Positions 10,677 through 20,168 of a stretch of DNA of 64,000 nt are shown piece by piece. This stretch comes from Klebsiella michiganensis (GTDB taxonomy: Bacteria; Pseudomonadota; Gammaproteobacteria; Enterobacterales; Enterobacteriaceae), in NCBI RefSeq assembly GCF_002925905.1, contig NZ_PRDB01000002.1, forward strand, positions 496,001-560,000, read 5' to 3'. The notes under the pieces are model-generated. The model did no database searches and was not told where the DNA came from. It saw only the letters and a program-made list of their open reading frames with translations. Both the position numbers and the translations under genes were made by a program. How positions within the stretch are numbered: position 1 is the first letter of the stretch; each line of letters opens with the position of its first letter.

Positions 10677-10707
10677 AAAAAAAGGCGCTATCAGGAGCGC
10701 CTTTTTT
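10677..10707. terminator. Bidirectional terminator between dcyD and tcyJ
   Basis: Stem GGCGCT / AGCGCC with six-base loop, A run on one side and six T on the other. It separates tcyJ from the downstream transporter genes and probably attenuates read-through. Confidence 0.8.
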
Positions 10708-10719
10708 CACCGCTGGCCG

Positions 10720-11520
10720 TTACTTCGTGACGTCAGCGCCAAACCATTTTTCCGACAGCGCCTTCAGGCTGCCGTCTTTTTGCATATCCGCAATGGCGCC
10801 ATCAACCGCTTTCAGCAGGTCTTCATTACCTTTGCGCAGCGCGACGCCGGACTCCTGGCGAGAGAAGGCTTCACCGGTGACGGCAAGGGTGTTACCGGTT
10901 TTCTTCACCAGATCCAGCGCTGCCAGACGGTCAACCAGGATGGCGTCAATTCGCCCTACGCGCAGATCCTGGTATTTCGTCGGGTCATCATCATAAGTCC
11001 GAATGTCGACGCCCTGTACGTTCTGGCGCAGCCACTCTTCGTAGTTGGTCCCCAGGCCGACGCCAACTTTCTTACCTTTCAGGTCGGCTGCAGTTTTAAT
11101 CACGCCTTCGTTACCTTTTTTCACCAGCGCCTGGATCCCGGAAACGGTGTACGGCGTCGAGAAGTCATATTTTTGCTTACGCTGATCGGAAATAGTGACC
11201 TGGTTTATCACCACATCGATACGTTTAGAGTCCAGCGAAGCCAGCATGCCGTCCCATTTCGTGGGTTTAAGGTCAGCCTTCACGCCCAGATGTTTCGCCA
11301 GTTCATTAGCAAAATCCACCTCGAAGCCGGTCAGCTTACCGTCATCTCCCTGATAGCTGAATGGCGGATATGTCCCTTCCAGACCCACGCGTAGCGTGCC
11401 GCGTTCTTTAACCTGATTAAGCAGATTTTCAGCAGCAAAGGTTTTTACGCTGACGCCGGTCATTAATACGACGGCCATTGCGCCCATCAGCGCCTGACGA
11501 CCCAGAAGTGCTAATTTCAT
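10720..11520 (-). CDS. tcyJ: L-cystine-binding periplasmic protein
   Basis: Binds L-cystine in the periplasm and feeds TcyL/TcyN. 266 residues (same as E. coli FliY). A signal peptide occupies about residues 1-29 and is cleaved after TFA. The polar amino acid binding signature GTYPPF..GKLTGFEVD is present. In E. coli the gene neighbours fliZ/fliA; here amyA follows directly, so the old name fliY is only historical. Confidence 0.95.
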   Translation of the reverse strand: MKLALLGRQALMGAMAVVLMTGVSVKTFAAENLLNQVKERGTLRVGLEGTYPPFSYQGDDGKLTGFEVDFANELAKHLGVKADLKPTKWDGMLASLDSKRIDVVINQVTISDQRKQKYDFSTPYTVSGIQALVKKGNEGVIKTAADLKGKKVGVGLGTNYEEWLRQNVQGVDIRTYDDDPTKYQDLRVGRIDAILVDRLAALDLVKKTGNTLAVTGEAFSRQESGVALRKGNEDLLKAVDGAIADMQKDGSLKALSEKWFGADVTK

Positions 11521-11721
11521 AGATACCCCTAAAACAGTGATATTTTGCTGTAGTGTAAGGCGTTTAACCTTAGTCACCAACATCGATACGCTACATCTTA
11601 TTCCAAATTATTATATATGATGCCTTTTAGGGCATAGTGAAAACGTATCGAAAACATCTCCATTTTGCTGGATATCTCTCATACTGCAATGGTCAGCTTG
11701 ATGACGTATGGAGCATGGAAG

Positions 11722-13209
11722 ATGAAAAACCCCACGTTACTGCAGTGCTTTCACTGGTACTACCCCACCGGCGGCGAGTTATGGCGTGAAGTCGAAGCCC
11801 TGGCGCCAAACCTCAACGAAATCGGCATTAACATGATTTGGTTGCCTCCTGCCTACAAAGGCGCCTCCGGCGGCTACTCTGTCGGTTATGATTGCTACGA
11901 TCTGTTTGACCTCGGCGAATTCGACCAGAAGGGGTCTGTCGCCACAAAATATGGCGATAAAGCCCAGCTTCTGGCCGCCATATCCGCCCTGCGCCAGCAC
12001 GATATCGCCGTACTCCTTGACGTCGTGGTCAACCATAAAATGGGCGCGGATGAAAAAGAGCCGGTACGTATTCAGCGGGTTGATCAAAACGACCGCACGC
12101 AAATCGCCGAGGAGATTGTGGAATGTGAAGCCTGGACGCGCTACACCTTCCCGGTACGCGCCGGCAAATACTCTGAATTCATCTGGGATTATAAGTGCTT
12201 CAGCGGCATCGACCATATTGAGAATCCTGATGAAGATGGCGTGTTTAAAATCGTCAACGACTATACCGGAGAGGGATGGAACGATCAGGTTGATGATGAA
12301 ATGGGTAACTTCGACTACCTGATGGGTGAAAATATCGATTTTCGCAATCGGGCGGTAACCGAGGAGATTAAGTACTGGGCCCGCTGGGTGATGGAACAGA
12401 CCGGCTGCGATGGCTTCCGCCTCGATGCGGTTAAACATATCCCCGCCTGGTTTTATAAAGAGTGGATTGACCACGTCCAGGAGGTGGCGACAAAGCCGCT
12501 GTTTATCGTGGCGGAATACTGGTCGCATGAAGTCGATAAGCTCCAGCAGTATATCGACATGGTTGACGGTAAGACGATGCTCTTTGACGCGCCGCTGCAG
12601 ATGAAATTCCATGAAGCCTCGCGGCAGGGACGCGACTATGACATGAGCCAGATTTTTAGCGGCACCCTGGTGGAAGCCGACCCGTTCCACGCCGTAACCC
12701 TGGTGACCAACCATGATACCCAGCCGCTGCAGGCGCTGGAGGCGCCGGTTGAGGCCTGGTTCAAACCGCTGGCTTATGCGCTCATTTTGTTACGTGAAAA
12801 CGGCGTTCCGTCCGTCTTTTATGCCGACCTGCTCGGCGCCAGCTACGAAGATACCGGCGGCGACGGCGAGACCTACGCCGTTGAGATGCCGGTTATTGAG
12901 CAATTACACGAACTGATCGATGCCCGTCAGCGTTTTGCTCACGGCGTACAAACTTTGTGGTTCGATCATCCGAACTGTATCGCTTTCAGCCGCAGCGGTA
13001 CCGAAGAGGATCCGGGCTGCGTGGTGGTGCTTTCCAACGGTGACGACGGAGAAAAAACGCTTCCTCTGGGGGAAAACTACCGTAATAAACGCTGGCGTGA
13101 TTTTCTCGGCAACCGCGAGGAAGTGATTGAAACCGACGATGAAGGAAACGGGGTTTTTACCTGTAACGGCGGCAGCGTCAGCGTCTGGGTTATCGAAGAG
13201 GCGCTATAA
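11722..13209 (+). CDS. amyA: Cytoplasmic alpha-amylase
   Basis: GH13 enzyme that hydrolyses internal alpha-1,4 bonds of maltodextrins and glycogen in the cytoplasm; no signal peptide is present. 495 residues as in E. coli AmyA. Catalytic residues are visible: nucleophile Asp about 235 (GFRLDAVKH), acid/base Glu about 264 (IVAEYW) and Asp about 332 (TNHDTQ). The MKNPTLLQ start follows a GGAA element and matches the family length; the open frame continues upstream without homology. Confidence 0.96.
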   Translation: MKNPTLLQCFHWYYPTGGELWREVEALAPNLNEIGINMIWLPPAYKGASGGYSVGYDCYDLFDLGEFDQKGSVATKYGDKAQLLAAISALRQHDIAVLLDVVVNHKMGADEKEPVRIQRVDQNDRTQIAEEIVECEAWTRYTFPVRAGKYSEFIWDYKCFSGIDHIENPDEDGVFKIVNDYTGEGWNDQVDDEMGNFDYLMGENIDFRNRAVTEEIKYWARWVMEQTGCDGFRLDAVKHIPAWFYKEWIDHVQEVATKPLFIVAEYWSHEVDKLQQYIDMVDGKTMLFDAPLQMKFHEASRQGRDYDMSQIFSGTLVEADPFHAVTLVTNHDTQPLQALEAPVEAWFKPLAYALILLRENGVPSVFYADLLGASYEDTGGDGETYAVEMPVIEQLHELIDARQRFAHGVQTLWFDHPNCIAFSRSGTEEDPGCVVVLSNGDDGEKTLPLGENYRNKRWRDFLGNREEVIETDDEGNGVFTCNGGSVSVWVIEEAL

Positions 13210-13225
13210 AATACAGAGAAACGCC

Positions 13226-13251
13226 GCGGGCTGAGAAGGGTTTCAGCCCGC
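13226..13251. terminator. Hairpin between amyA and yedD
   Basis: Nine-base stem GCGGGCTGA / TCAGCCCGC between convergent genes. The adjoining A run lies on the 3' side of the plus strand, so it is not a textbook terminator for amyA. Confidence 0.5.
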
Positions 13252-13258
13252 AAAAAGC

Positions 13259-13672
13259 TTATTGCCCGCTTTTATCAGCCGAGGCCTTTTTCCATGCCTG
13301 TTCACACTCAGGGGTGAGACGATCCACCCGCTTGAGCGTCATCCGGTCGTAGCTCAGGGTATCGCCTTCGCGCTCAATCGGATAAACATCCAACGCGGAG
13401 GTGACGTTATAAACCGCATCATCACGCTTCATTAATTTACCCGGCAGGACGATAACCCGCTGCCACTGGCGACAGTCAAGGGTATTGCCCTCTTTGGTGA
13501 CGATCAGGCTCGCAATCGCATCCGGGCTCATCATTTCACTCTGCGGGCCGGCCGATTGCCAGTATCCTTCCAGCCCAGCCGGCGCTGGCGCTTTAACAAC
13601 CTCGCTGTAGCTATCAACCTGAACACAGCCGGCCAGGGCCAGCAGAGCGCCAGCAAACACTATCTTTTTCAT
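13259..13672 (-). CDS. yedD: YedD lipoprotein
   Basis: A 137-residue predicted lipoprotein, same length as E. coli YedD. The signal peptide ends in the lipobox LAGC with the lipidated cysteine at residue 16. The mature part is small and without a known function. The start MKKIVFAG was chosen to give a normal lipoprotein signal; ATGs further upstream add an unusual extension. Confidence 0.9.
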   Translation of the reverse strand: MKKIVFAGALLALAGCVQVDSYSEVVKAPAPAGLEGYWQSAGPQSEMMSPDAIASLIVTKEGNTLDCRQWQRVIVLPGKLMKRDDAVYNVTSALDVYPIEREGDTLSYDRMTLKRVDRLTPECEQAWKKASADKSGQ

Positions 13673-14131
13673 CATCCATCCCACACACCGATAAAAAAAC
13701 ATTGTGGCATTAAAGCGTTAAGCTCGCCACCCTTCGCGATTCGGCAACAGCGAAGCAGGGCGAACGTCGGGCACACCCAATATGGTAAAAAATAGCCTTC
13801 GAATGTTAAGTTATTCTAACCCATCGAATAAAACCCATAAATCAGCAGGTGTTATTTTAACCATTCAATATAAGGATAATCCTATTTTAAAAAGCCGCTA
13901 AAATGGCAAACTTATATATGACGGGTATTTATTGTTTTTATTTCCTCCACATAGCGATTTGTAGCCTTTACTTTGAGAATATTCCTGGCAAATTATGGGG
14001 CTTATTACGGAATAGTTCAGGCTGCCTAATGGTTCCACGGCAGCAGTCGTTTTTTATTGCTAACAAAATGGACTTCATCGCGCTTGTCAGCGAGGAATAA
14101 ATTATCGTTACGTGTTGATTGAGGATGGGTC
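13673..14131. other. Regulatory region upstream of rcsA
   Basis: About 460 AT-rich bases without a credible gene. It contains the RcsAB box; its AT content fits H-NS silencing, which is known for rcsA in E. coli. In E. coli this interval holds yedE, yedF and the fliE-fliR block, all missing here. Confidence 0.65.
13974..13987 (+). promoter_or_regulatory. RcsAB box upstream of rcsA
   Basis: TGAGAATATTCCTG matches the RcsAB consensus TaAGaatatTCctA at 12 of 14 positions and lies about 145 bases before the rcsA ATG, the setting for known autoactivation of rcsA. Confidence 0.75.
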
Positions 14132-14755
14132 ATGTCAACGATTATCATGGATTTGTGCAGCTTCACCCGGCTGGGATTAACCGGGTACCTGACGGGCAGA
14201 GGGGTAAGGAAGCGCGATATCACTGAAGTACACAGTGCGCCGAGCCTGAAGGCTCTCTGCGAGACTAGCCGCCCGACGGTGGTATTTATCAACGAAGACT
14301 GCTTTATTCATCATGAAGAGAGCAACCAGCTTATCCGGCAAATCATTAGCCAGTATCCTGCGACGCTATTTGTTATCTTTATGTCGCTGGCGAATATACA
14401 TTTCGATCACTACCTGCTGGTGCGCAAAAACTTACTTATCTGCTCTAAATCCCTGACCGAAAAAGACCTGGACGACATCCTTGCCATCCGCCTGAAATAT
14501 GAGAACTATCGTCCCACCCGGATTAATATCCCCACGCTGTCCTTAAGCCAGACCGAATCAAATATGCTGCAGATGTGGATGGCCGGGCACGGAACCTCGC
14601 ACATATCAGCGCAGATGAACATTAAGGCCAAAACCGTCTCATCGCATAAGGGCAATATTAAAAAGAAAATTCATACCCACAACAAACAGGTGATTTATCA
14701 TATCGTACGACTGGCTGAAAACATCACCTCCGGAATTCACGTCAACCTGCGTTGA
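14132..14755 (+). CDS. rcsA: Capsule synthesis auxiliary regulator RcsA
   Basis: Partner of RcsB that activates capsule (cps) promoters through RcsAB boxes and is normally destroyed by Lon. 207 residues, the usual length; a LuxR-type helix-turn-helix fills about residues 137-200 ([18 protein letters not shown]). It lacks the receiver aspartate pocket of a true response regulator, as expected for RcsA. An autoregulatory RcsAB box lies upstream and the DsrA sRNA, known to raise RcsA by relieving H-NS silencing, is encoded 0.6 kb downstream. Confidence 0.96.
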   Translation: MSTIIMDLCSFTRLGLTGYLTGRGVRKRDITEVHSAPSLKALCETSRPTVVFINEDCFIHHEESNQLIRQIISQYPATLFVIFMSLANIHFDHYLLVRKNLLICSKSLTEKDLDDILAIRLKYENYRPTRINIPTLSLSQTESNMLQMWMAGHGTSHISAQMNIKAKTVSSHKGNIKKKIHTHNKQVIYHIVRLAENITSGIHVNLR

Positions 14756-14761
14756 AAGACG

Positions 14762-14781
14762 CTGGCGGCCGCCGCCGCCAG
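14762..14781. terminator. Hairpin between rcsA and dsrB
   Basis: GC-rich stem CTGGCGG / CCGCCAG between the two convergent genes, followed only by a weak T-rich stretch. Confidence 0.45.
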
Positions 14782-14796
14782 TTCACTTGAGGCAAA

Positions 14797-14988
<192 letters not shown>

Positions 14989-15117
14989 TCATCTCCTCTA
15001 TTTTTGAGCCAGTGTAGAACAAAACTGCCGATCGCGCAGTGTCCTGCCCGGTAACTGCTGTTTTTGTAGACCGACTATACTTAAATAGCCCTGTCTGAGT
15101 TAAGCGAGGTACCCGCA

Positions 15118-15333
15118 ATGAAAACCGCCAAAGAAAATCAAGGCGCAGGAAGCGTAGACGTTGACGCCCTGCTGGCGGCGATTAATGAAATCAGCGAAAG
15201 TGAAGTTCAGCGTACGCAAGACGATCCCCACCACGTCAGTATTGATGGCCGGGGTTACCACACCTGGCGCGAGCTGGCTGAGGCCTTTGAGCTCGATATC
15301 CATGATTTCAGCATCACGGAAGCCAACCGCTGA
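15118..15333 (+). CDS. yodD: YodD, stress-linked small protein
   Basis: A 71-residue acidic protein matching E. coli YodD (75 residues), including the C-terminal stretch TWRELAEAFELDIHDFS; the family is known from peroxide and acid stress phenotypes but has no assigned activity. GAGGTACCCGCA precedes the ATG. It is divergent from dsrB and faces the dsrA sRNA gene. Confidence 0.9.
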   Translation: MKTAKENQGAGSVDVDALLAAINEISESEVQRTQDDPHHVSIDGRGYHTWRELAEAFELDIHDFSITEANR

Positions 15334-15345
15334 ATTCTGAGCGAA

Positions 15346-15432
15346 AAAAATCCCGACTCGCAGGAGTCGGGATGAAGCTTGCTAATGCAAGAAGCACTTG
15401 AAAATTCGTTACACCAGGATATCCGATGCGCT
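15346..15432 (-). ncRNA. dsrA: DsrA small RNA
   Basis: On the minus strand 87 bases align along their whole length with E. coli DsrA: the 5' hairpin with TCCTGGTG, the central AGTGCTTCTTGC segment, and the final terminator hairpin TCCCGACT / AGTCGGGA followed by seven T. DsrA pairs with rpoS mRNA to activate it and with hns mRNA to repress it, using Hfq. The position after yodD is the same as in E. coli. Differences lie mostly in the loop parts of the hairpins. Confidence 0.95.
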
Positions 15433-15436
15433 ACAA

Positions 15437-15465
15437 ACATTACCCTCAATTATTTTGCATGACAA
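15437..15465 (-). promoter_or_regulatory. Promoter of dsrA
   Basis: Minus-strand -35 TTGTCA and -10 TAATGT with 17-base spacing, the -10 ending four bases before the deduced 5' end of DsrA. Confidence 0.75.
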
Positions 15466-15662
15466 CAAACATTCATGAAGCAAATTATTGAAAAATGTGG
15501 CTTACCTTCCCCCTCACGCTGGCAACGCTCGCCAGGCAAGGACTGCAGACATTTGTTCTTCCACGAACGTCCGATCGCCGCCAAACGTTTTTTAAGAATA
15601 ATCTCACCAAAATAACCGTAGTGGATGATTTCAATTCAATTTATTTACATGAGGAATTAATT
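15466..15662. other. Gap where mpgP is expected
   Basis: About 200 bases between dsrA and dgcQ with no gene. E. coli has mpgP (yedP) at this place; no trace of it was recognised here. Confidence 0.6.
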
Positions 15663-17330
15663 TTACCCTTCGGCGCAGACCCGATCGCGTCCGTTTTGCT
15701 TGGCCAGATACAGGCGATGATCGGCAACAGACTGCAAATTTTCAAAGTTATACTCACCCGAATCCTCGCTACAGCTCACCCCAAACGAAGCGGTAATACG
15801 CAAAGACGTGCTGTTACCCAGCAAAATTTCGCGGCTATTGATCCGGATACGGATCCGTTCAGCAATCGCCTTCGCTTCTTTTAACGCGGTATTCGGCAGC
15901 ACAATACAAAACTCCTCCCCGCCAACTCTCCCCGCAAGATCGCCTTGCCGAATATGGCTGGCGATAGTACTCGCCACCAGCGACAGCACGCGATCGCCCG
16001 CGTGATGGCCGTACAGGTCGTTAACGCTTTTGAAATAATCCAGATCGAGCTGAATCACCGCAACGGGCCGCTTTAAACGCTCGCTCAGGCGAGTTTCTGC
16101 AGTGGCGCGTTCAAACAGCGCGCCGCGGTTTAATAGGCGGGTTAACGCATCGTGCCAGGCCTGCCACTCCAGGGAAGTCTGCAGCACGCTCATATTGCGC
16201 ACCATTCGGCGGATCACCAGCCAGGAGATCATCAACATCAGCGTGAACATGAGCCACATCAGCATTAAAGCAATAGTGATGCTGCCAAAGTCACCGCGGA
16301 CGCCTTCCCGGATCGTATGGATACGGATCAGTACCCCATCAAAATTGCGTAAGTTTTCCCAGCTGATATAACGCGTGACCAGGCGAATCCCTCCCTGATT
16401 CTCATGAGAAGACGCGCGGCTCAGCATCTCCTGTTCCCGCGGCGACAGCAGCGTTAGTACGTTGCCCGGCGCGGAAGAGGCAATCAAATTGAGCTGATTA
16501 TCGTAAAGCTGGTACTCGCCCTCTTCGCCCGTTTTAATCGCATTGACCAGAAACGTTTTCATCTCTTGTACCGAGAAATCCATTGCCAGTACGCCGAGCC
16601 AATAGCGCTGGAAATCAAGCGGAATAGACGCCGTCACCACCTGCATTTCGCGCTGCGACGCCTCATCGGGAAAGGTTTGCCACACGATGCCGCGAGCAGG
16701 ATTATTCCTCTGCGTTTGCCGGGTAAACCAGGGGGCGCTTGTCGCCCGCGAATACAGCGCCAGCGCCTGTGTCGCATTCTTCAGCGGCTCGGTGGTGGTA
16801 AAAAAGCCATTGCGCGACACGTACAGCATGCGTTTCGCAAAACCACGGTTGTTATTAGCCAGACGCAGCATATAGCCCAGCTCAAGAGTGGCCATGAGCT
16901 CATTGCCGGAAAAGGAATTATCGCGAGAGAGAAGCGCGTCGCCGTCGACAAATGCATCGGCAACGCCATAGACCGGCAGCGTCCGCCGGTTATGAATCTC
17001 AACGGACCAGAGGGGATCATGCCGCTTCTTTAAATAATCCTCTTCCGCCTTGCGCAATACGACAAAATCCAGCGGCGTTCCCAGCGCCGATTGCATCCCG
17101 TTACGAAAAAAAATCATTCTGTCGATGTTAAACTGCAGCAGGCTGTCGAACTCATGGGAAACGTTTTCAAGATTATTGCGCTGGTTTGCGACGTAGGCTT
17201 CTTCAAGGACCTTGATCTCACGCCATATCAACAACGTGGAAAAGCAGAAGACGATAAAAAAACAGAGGTTAACCACATATCCGGGGCTTAAAATCTGGCG
17301 CAATTTTTTCACCCACATCAGCTTATCCAT
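15663..17330 (-). CDS. dgcQ: Diguanylate cyclase DgcQ
   Basis: Makes cyclic di-GMP, the E. coli homologue (YedQ) controlling cellulose and biofilm. 555 residues: N-terminal membrane helix (about 20-38), a periplasmic CHASE7-type sensor region, a second helix (about 350-375), then a GGDEF domain with an intact active site GGEEF at about 467-471 and an RxxD inhibition site (RQGD) five residues before it. So both catalysis and product feedback are predicted. It is followed in E. coli order by yodC upstream; the two share no overlap. Confidence 0.95.
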   Translation of the reverse strand: MDKLMWVKKLRQILSPGYVVNLCFFIVFCFSTLLIWREIKVLEEAYVANQRNNLENVSHEFDSLLQFNIDRMIFFRNGMQSALGTPLDFVVLRKAEEDYLKKRHDPLWSVEIHNRRTLPVYGVADAFVDGDALLSRDNSFSGNELMATLELGYMLRLANNNRGFAKRMLYVSRNGFFTTTEPLKNATQALALYSRATSAPWFTRQTQRNNPARGIVWQTFPDEASQREMQVVTASIPLDFQRYWLGVLAMDFSVQEMKTFLVNAIKTGEEGEYQLYDNQLNLIASSAPGNVLTLLSPREQEMLSRASSHENQGGIRLVTRYISWENLRNFDGVLIRIHTIREGVRGDFGSITIALMLMWLMFTLMLMISWLVIRRMVRNMSVLQTSLEWQAWHDALTRLLNRGALFERATAETRLSERLKRPVAVIQLDLDYFKSVNDLYGHHAGDRVLSLVASTIASHIRQGDLAGRVGGEEFCIVLPNTALKEAKAIAERIRIRINSREILLGNSTSLRITASFGVSCSEDSGEYNFENLQSVADHRLYLAKQNGRDRVCAEG

Positions 17331-17405
17331 CGTTTTCTCGCAGCACGGTTAAAGAAGCAAACGTCATCCACGCTCCCTGTTCGTAAAACAACCATTAATA
17401 TGAAA

Positions 17406-17427
17406 GCGCCCGACGAATGCCGGGCGC
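17406..17427 (-). terminator. Hairpin downstream of yodC
   Basis: Stem GCGCCCG / CGGGCGC with an eight-base loop, followed on the minus strand by TTTC. Confidence 0.5.
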
Positions 17428-17437
17428 TGATAACGGG

Positions 17438-17617
17438 TCAGGAGCGGTTCAGCTTCCCTCCCCCTCCGCGAATAAGTTCATCTTCACGAAACGCCTCGCG
17501 CTTAACGCCGTAACCGTCATACCAGCGACATTCAACCATGCCGTTGGCGAACCCGGTAACGACCATTCGGGGGCCACCGCTTTTACGCCTGACTTCATCA
17601 CTGACCAACAAGACCAT
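17438..17617 (-). CDS. yodC: YodC, small conserved protein
   Basis: A 59-residue protein with the segment MVECRWYDGYGVKREAF shared with E. coli YodC (60 residues). A strong GGAGG site lies six bases before the ATG. Function unknown; position between dgcQ and yedI is conserved. Confidence 0.9.
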   Translation of the reverse strand: MVLLVSDEVRRKSGGPRMVVTGFANGMVECRWYDGYGVKREAFREDELIRGGGGKLNRS

Positions 17618-17692
17618 TTTTGCCTCCGGTATCAGGAAGAAACAGATTTAACATAGACGAAGCTGAACCACTTTGCATGACCAGGAGCACAT

Positions 17693-18604
17693 TTACTTTG
17701 CCGGACGACGCAGAGCGGCAATCGCTTTCACTCCAGCCAGCACGATGGCGCCAATGATGAATCCCAGCACCAGGTTGGCGCCCGTTGGCAGCAGCGAGGC
17801 AATGACCCCGTTCTGTCCATGGGCCAGATTTTCAATAGCGTGGTGCAGCGGCGCAATACCGTGGACCACAATACCGCCGCCCACCAGGAACATCGCCAGA
17901 GTGCCAACGATGGACAACACTTTCATCAGACGGGGCGCGATTGCCAACAACGCCTTGCCTGTCCACTGCGCCAGCGAGCTGGTTTTCTCCACCAGCCAGT
18001 AGCCCATATCATCCAGCTTGACGATGATCCCCACCAGACCGTAGACCCCCACCGTCACCAGAAGCGCGATGCCGGATAAAATCAGGATCTGATTCAATAA
18101 CGGCGCTTCCGCCACAATCCCAAGCGTGATGGCGACAATTTCAGCCGACAAAATAAAATCGGTGCGTATCGCCCCTTTCACTTTATCCCGTTCAAAAGCC
18201 ATAGGGTCCTGGTTCGCCAGGGCCTCAAGCCGCCGCTGGCGAACCTGCGGATCCTCCTTGTGTTTGCGCGCCTGCAGGCTGTGCAGCACCTTCTCGACGC
18301 CTTCAAAGCACAGAAACGCGCCCCCCAGCATCAGCAGCGGCGTAATCGCCCACGGAATAAAAGCGCTGATCAACAACGCCAGCGGCACCAGGATGACTTT
18401 ATTGATCAATGAGCCTTTGGCTACGCCCCAGACTACCGGCAGTTCGCGGTTGGCCCGCACGCCGGTGACCTGTTGAGCATTAAGCGAGAGATCGTCTCCC
18501 AATACGCCTGCCGTTTTTTTTGCTGCCAGTTTCCCCATGACCGAAATATCATCGAGTAACGTGGCAATATCATCCAATAAGGTTAATAGACTACTTCCCG
18601 CCAA
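17693..18604 (-). CDS. yedI: YedI, DUF808 inner membrane protein
   Basis: 303 residues, about six membrane helices, strongly conserved N-terminus ([20 protein letters not shown]) as in E. coli YedI. The reading frame begins at a TTG codon preceded by AAGGA, which matches the conserved start. No activity is known for the DUF808 family. Confidence 0.92.
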   Translation of the reverse strand: MAGSSLLTLLDDIATLLDDISVMGKLAAKKTAGVLGDDLSLNAQQVTGVRANRELPVVWGVAKGSLINKVILVPLALLISAFIPWAITPLLMLGGAFLCFEGVEKVLHSLQARKHKEDPQVRQRRLEALANQDPMAFERDKVKGAIRTDFILSAEIVAITLGIVAEAPLLNQILILSGIALLVTVGVYGLVGIIVKLDDMGYWLVEKTSSLAQWTGKALLAIAPRLMKVLSIVGTLAMFLVGGGIVVHGIAPLHHAIENLAHGQNGVIASLLPTGANLVLGFIIGAIVLAGVKAIAALRRPAK

Positions 18605-18787
18605 AATTGCATTCCTTCATTTATGATTGTTCCTCCTGAAGTATGAAGCAAAAGCGCTTTTTCGCCCACCGGTGTCCATAGTCAACAAAAATTTAACCAT
18701 AGCAGGCGAATTAAAGCACTCGCCAGCACGATAGTTTTCACGTTTACTATACGTCCCCTTTCTATCTCTGCACCGTCGTGAGGAAGT

Positions 18788-19699
18788 ATGTCTACCCGTC
18801 AGCTGTTACCGCTCATCGGGGCGCTGTTTGCGCTGTATATCATCTGGGGTTCCACCTATTTCGCTATCGCCGTCGGCGTCGCCAGCTGGCCTCCGCTGAT
18901 GATGGCTGGCGTGCGTTTTCTTTCCGCGGGCGCGGTGCTGACCGCCTGGCTGCTGGCAACCGGTCATAAGCTGCCTGCGCGAAAGCCGCTGCTTAACGCG
19001 GCGCTGATTGGTGTGCTGCTGCTGGCGGTAGGTAATGGCTTTGTGACGCTCGCCGAACATCAGCACGTGCCTTCAGGCATTGCGGCGGTCATGGTTGCGA
19101 CGGTGCCGCTGTTCACCCTGTGTTTTAGCCGCTTTTTTGGTATTGCGACCCGTAAGCTTGAGTGGTTGGGTATCGCTATTGGCCTCGCGGGGATCGTACT
19201 GCTCAACAGCGGCGGCAACCTGAACGGTAACCCCTGGGGCGCGCTGCTGATACTTATCGGTTCAATGAGCTGGGCGTTTGGTTCCGTCTACGGCTCGCGA
19301 ATCGAGCTACCAACGGGGATGATGGCGGGCGCCATTGAGATGCTGGCGGCAGGCGTCGTGCTGATGATTGCCTCCGCGCTAACCGGAGAAAAATTAACCC
19401 AGATGCCGTCGTGGTCCGGTATTTTTGCCGTCGCCTATCTGGCTATCTTCGGTTCGCTTATCGCCATTAATGCATATATGTATTTGATTCGTAACGTAAC
19501 ACCGGCGGTAGCGACCAGCTATGCCTACGTAAACCCGGTGGTCGCCGTACTGCTGGGAACCGGTTTTGCCGGAGAAAGCTTATCTGCCGTAGAGTGGCTG
19601 GCGCTCGGGATTATCATCTTCGCGGTCATTCTGGTGACGCTCGGCAAATACCTGCTCCCGGCGCGTCGTGAAATTACATCCTGTAAGGCGGAGAAGTAG
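18788..19699 (+). CDS. yedA: EamA-family inner membrane exporter YedA
   Basis: A 303-residue drug/metabolite transporter with two EamA repeats of five helices each (about 10-140 and 155-290), as in YedA and RhtA. Substrate unknown. GAGGAAGT precedes the ATG. Its last 26 bases overlap the end of vsr on the opposite strand. Confidence 0.92.
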   Translation: MSTRQLLPLIGALFALYIIWGSTYFAIAVGVASWPPLMMAGVRFLSAGAVLTAWLLATGHKLPARKPLLNAALIGVLLLAVGNGFVTLAEHQHVPSGIAAVMVATVPLFTLCFSRFFGIATRKLEWLGIAIGLAGIVLLNSGGNLNGNPWGALLILIGSMSWAFGSVYGSRIELPTGMMAGAIEMLAAGVVLMIASALTGEKLTQMPSWSGIFAVAYLAIFGSLIAINAYMYLIRNVTPAVATSYAYVNPVVAVLLGTGFAGESLSAVEWLALGIIIFAVILVTLGKYLLPARREITSCKAEK

Positions 19700-20168
19700 C
19701 GTCCAGCACACCTATGCCCTGAGTATCGATCTGCGCGCACTGACCGCCGCCGCAGATCCACTCTTCCAGCCGTTCTCCCAGCGCGTCGTCATTGAGCTTC
19801 TTTCGCCCGCGCAGCGCGCACTCCCAGACCACCAGCACCCGCCATCCCTGCTCCGCCAGTCGCCCGATATCCCGGCGATCGCGCGCCACGTTTTTGGCTA
19901 TTTTATCCAGCCAGAATGCAGTTCTTGTGGCGGGAACCTTGAACAGATAGCAATCATGATGATGCCAGAAGCAGCCGTGGGTAAAGATAACGCACTGATA
20001 GTCCGCCACGACAAAATCCGGGCGGCCGGGCAGCGCGGCATCCTGTACGGTAAAAGAGAATCCGGCGCCCGCCAGTAGCCCAGCCAGCCGTTTCTCTATT
20101 GCCGTATCGCGGGTGCCTATCGCGCGCATGTTTTTACTGCGGGTGGCTTTATCGTGAACGTCGGCCAT
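19674..20168 (-). CDS. vsr: Very short patch repair endonuclease Vsr
   Basis: Nicks next to T:G mismatches that arise from deamination of Dcm-methylated cytosine, starting very short patch repair. 164 residues; catalytic aspartate in GRPDFVV and the zinc/metal residues in [12 protein letters not shown] are present. The start [11 protein letters not shown] matches Vsr of E. coli and overlaps the dcm end by 20 bases; an upstream extension in the same frame lies wholly within dcm. Confidence 0.96.
   Translation of the reverse strand: MADVHDKATRSKNMRAIGTRDTAIEKRLAGLLAGAGFSFTVQDAALPGRPDFVVADYQCVIFTHGCFWHHHDCYLFKVPATRTAFWLDKIAKNVARDRRDIGRLAEQGWRVLVVWECALRGRKKLNDDALGERLEEWICGGGQCAQIDTQGIGVLDATSPPYRM

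Noticed and set aside
11779..12714. 311-codon minus-strand frame opposite amyA.
   Set aside because: Shadow of amyA; no homology features.
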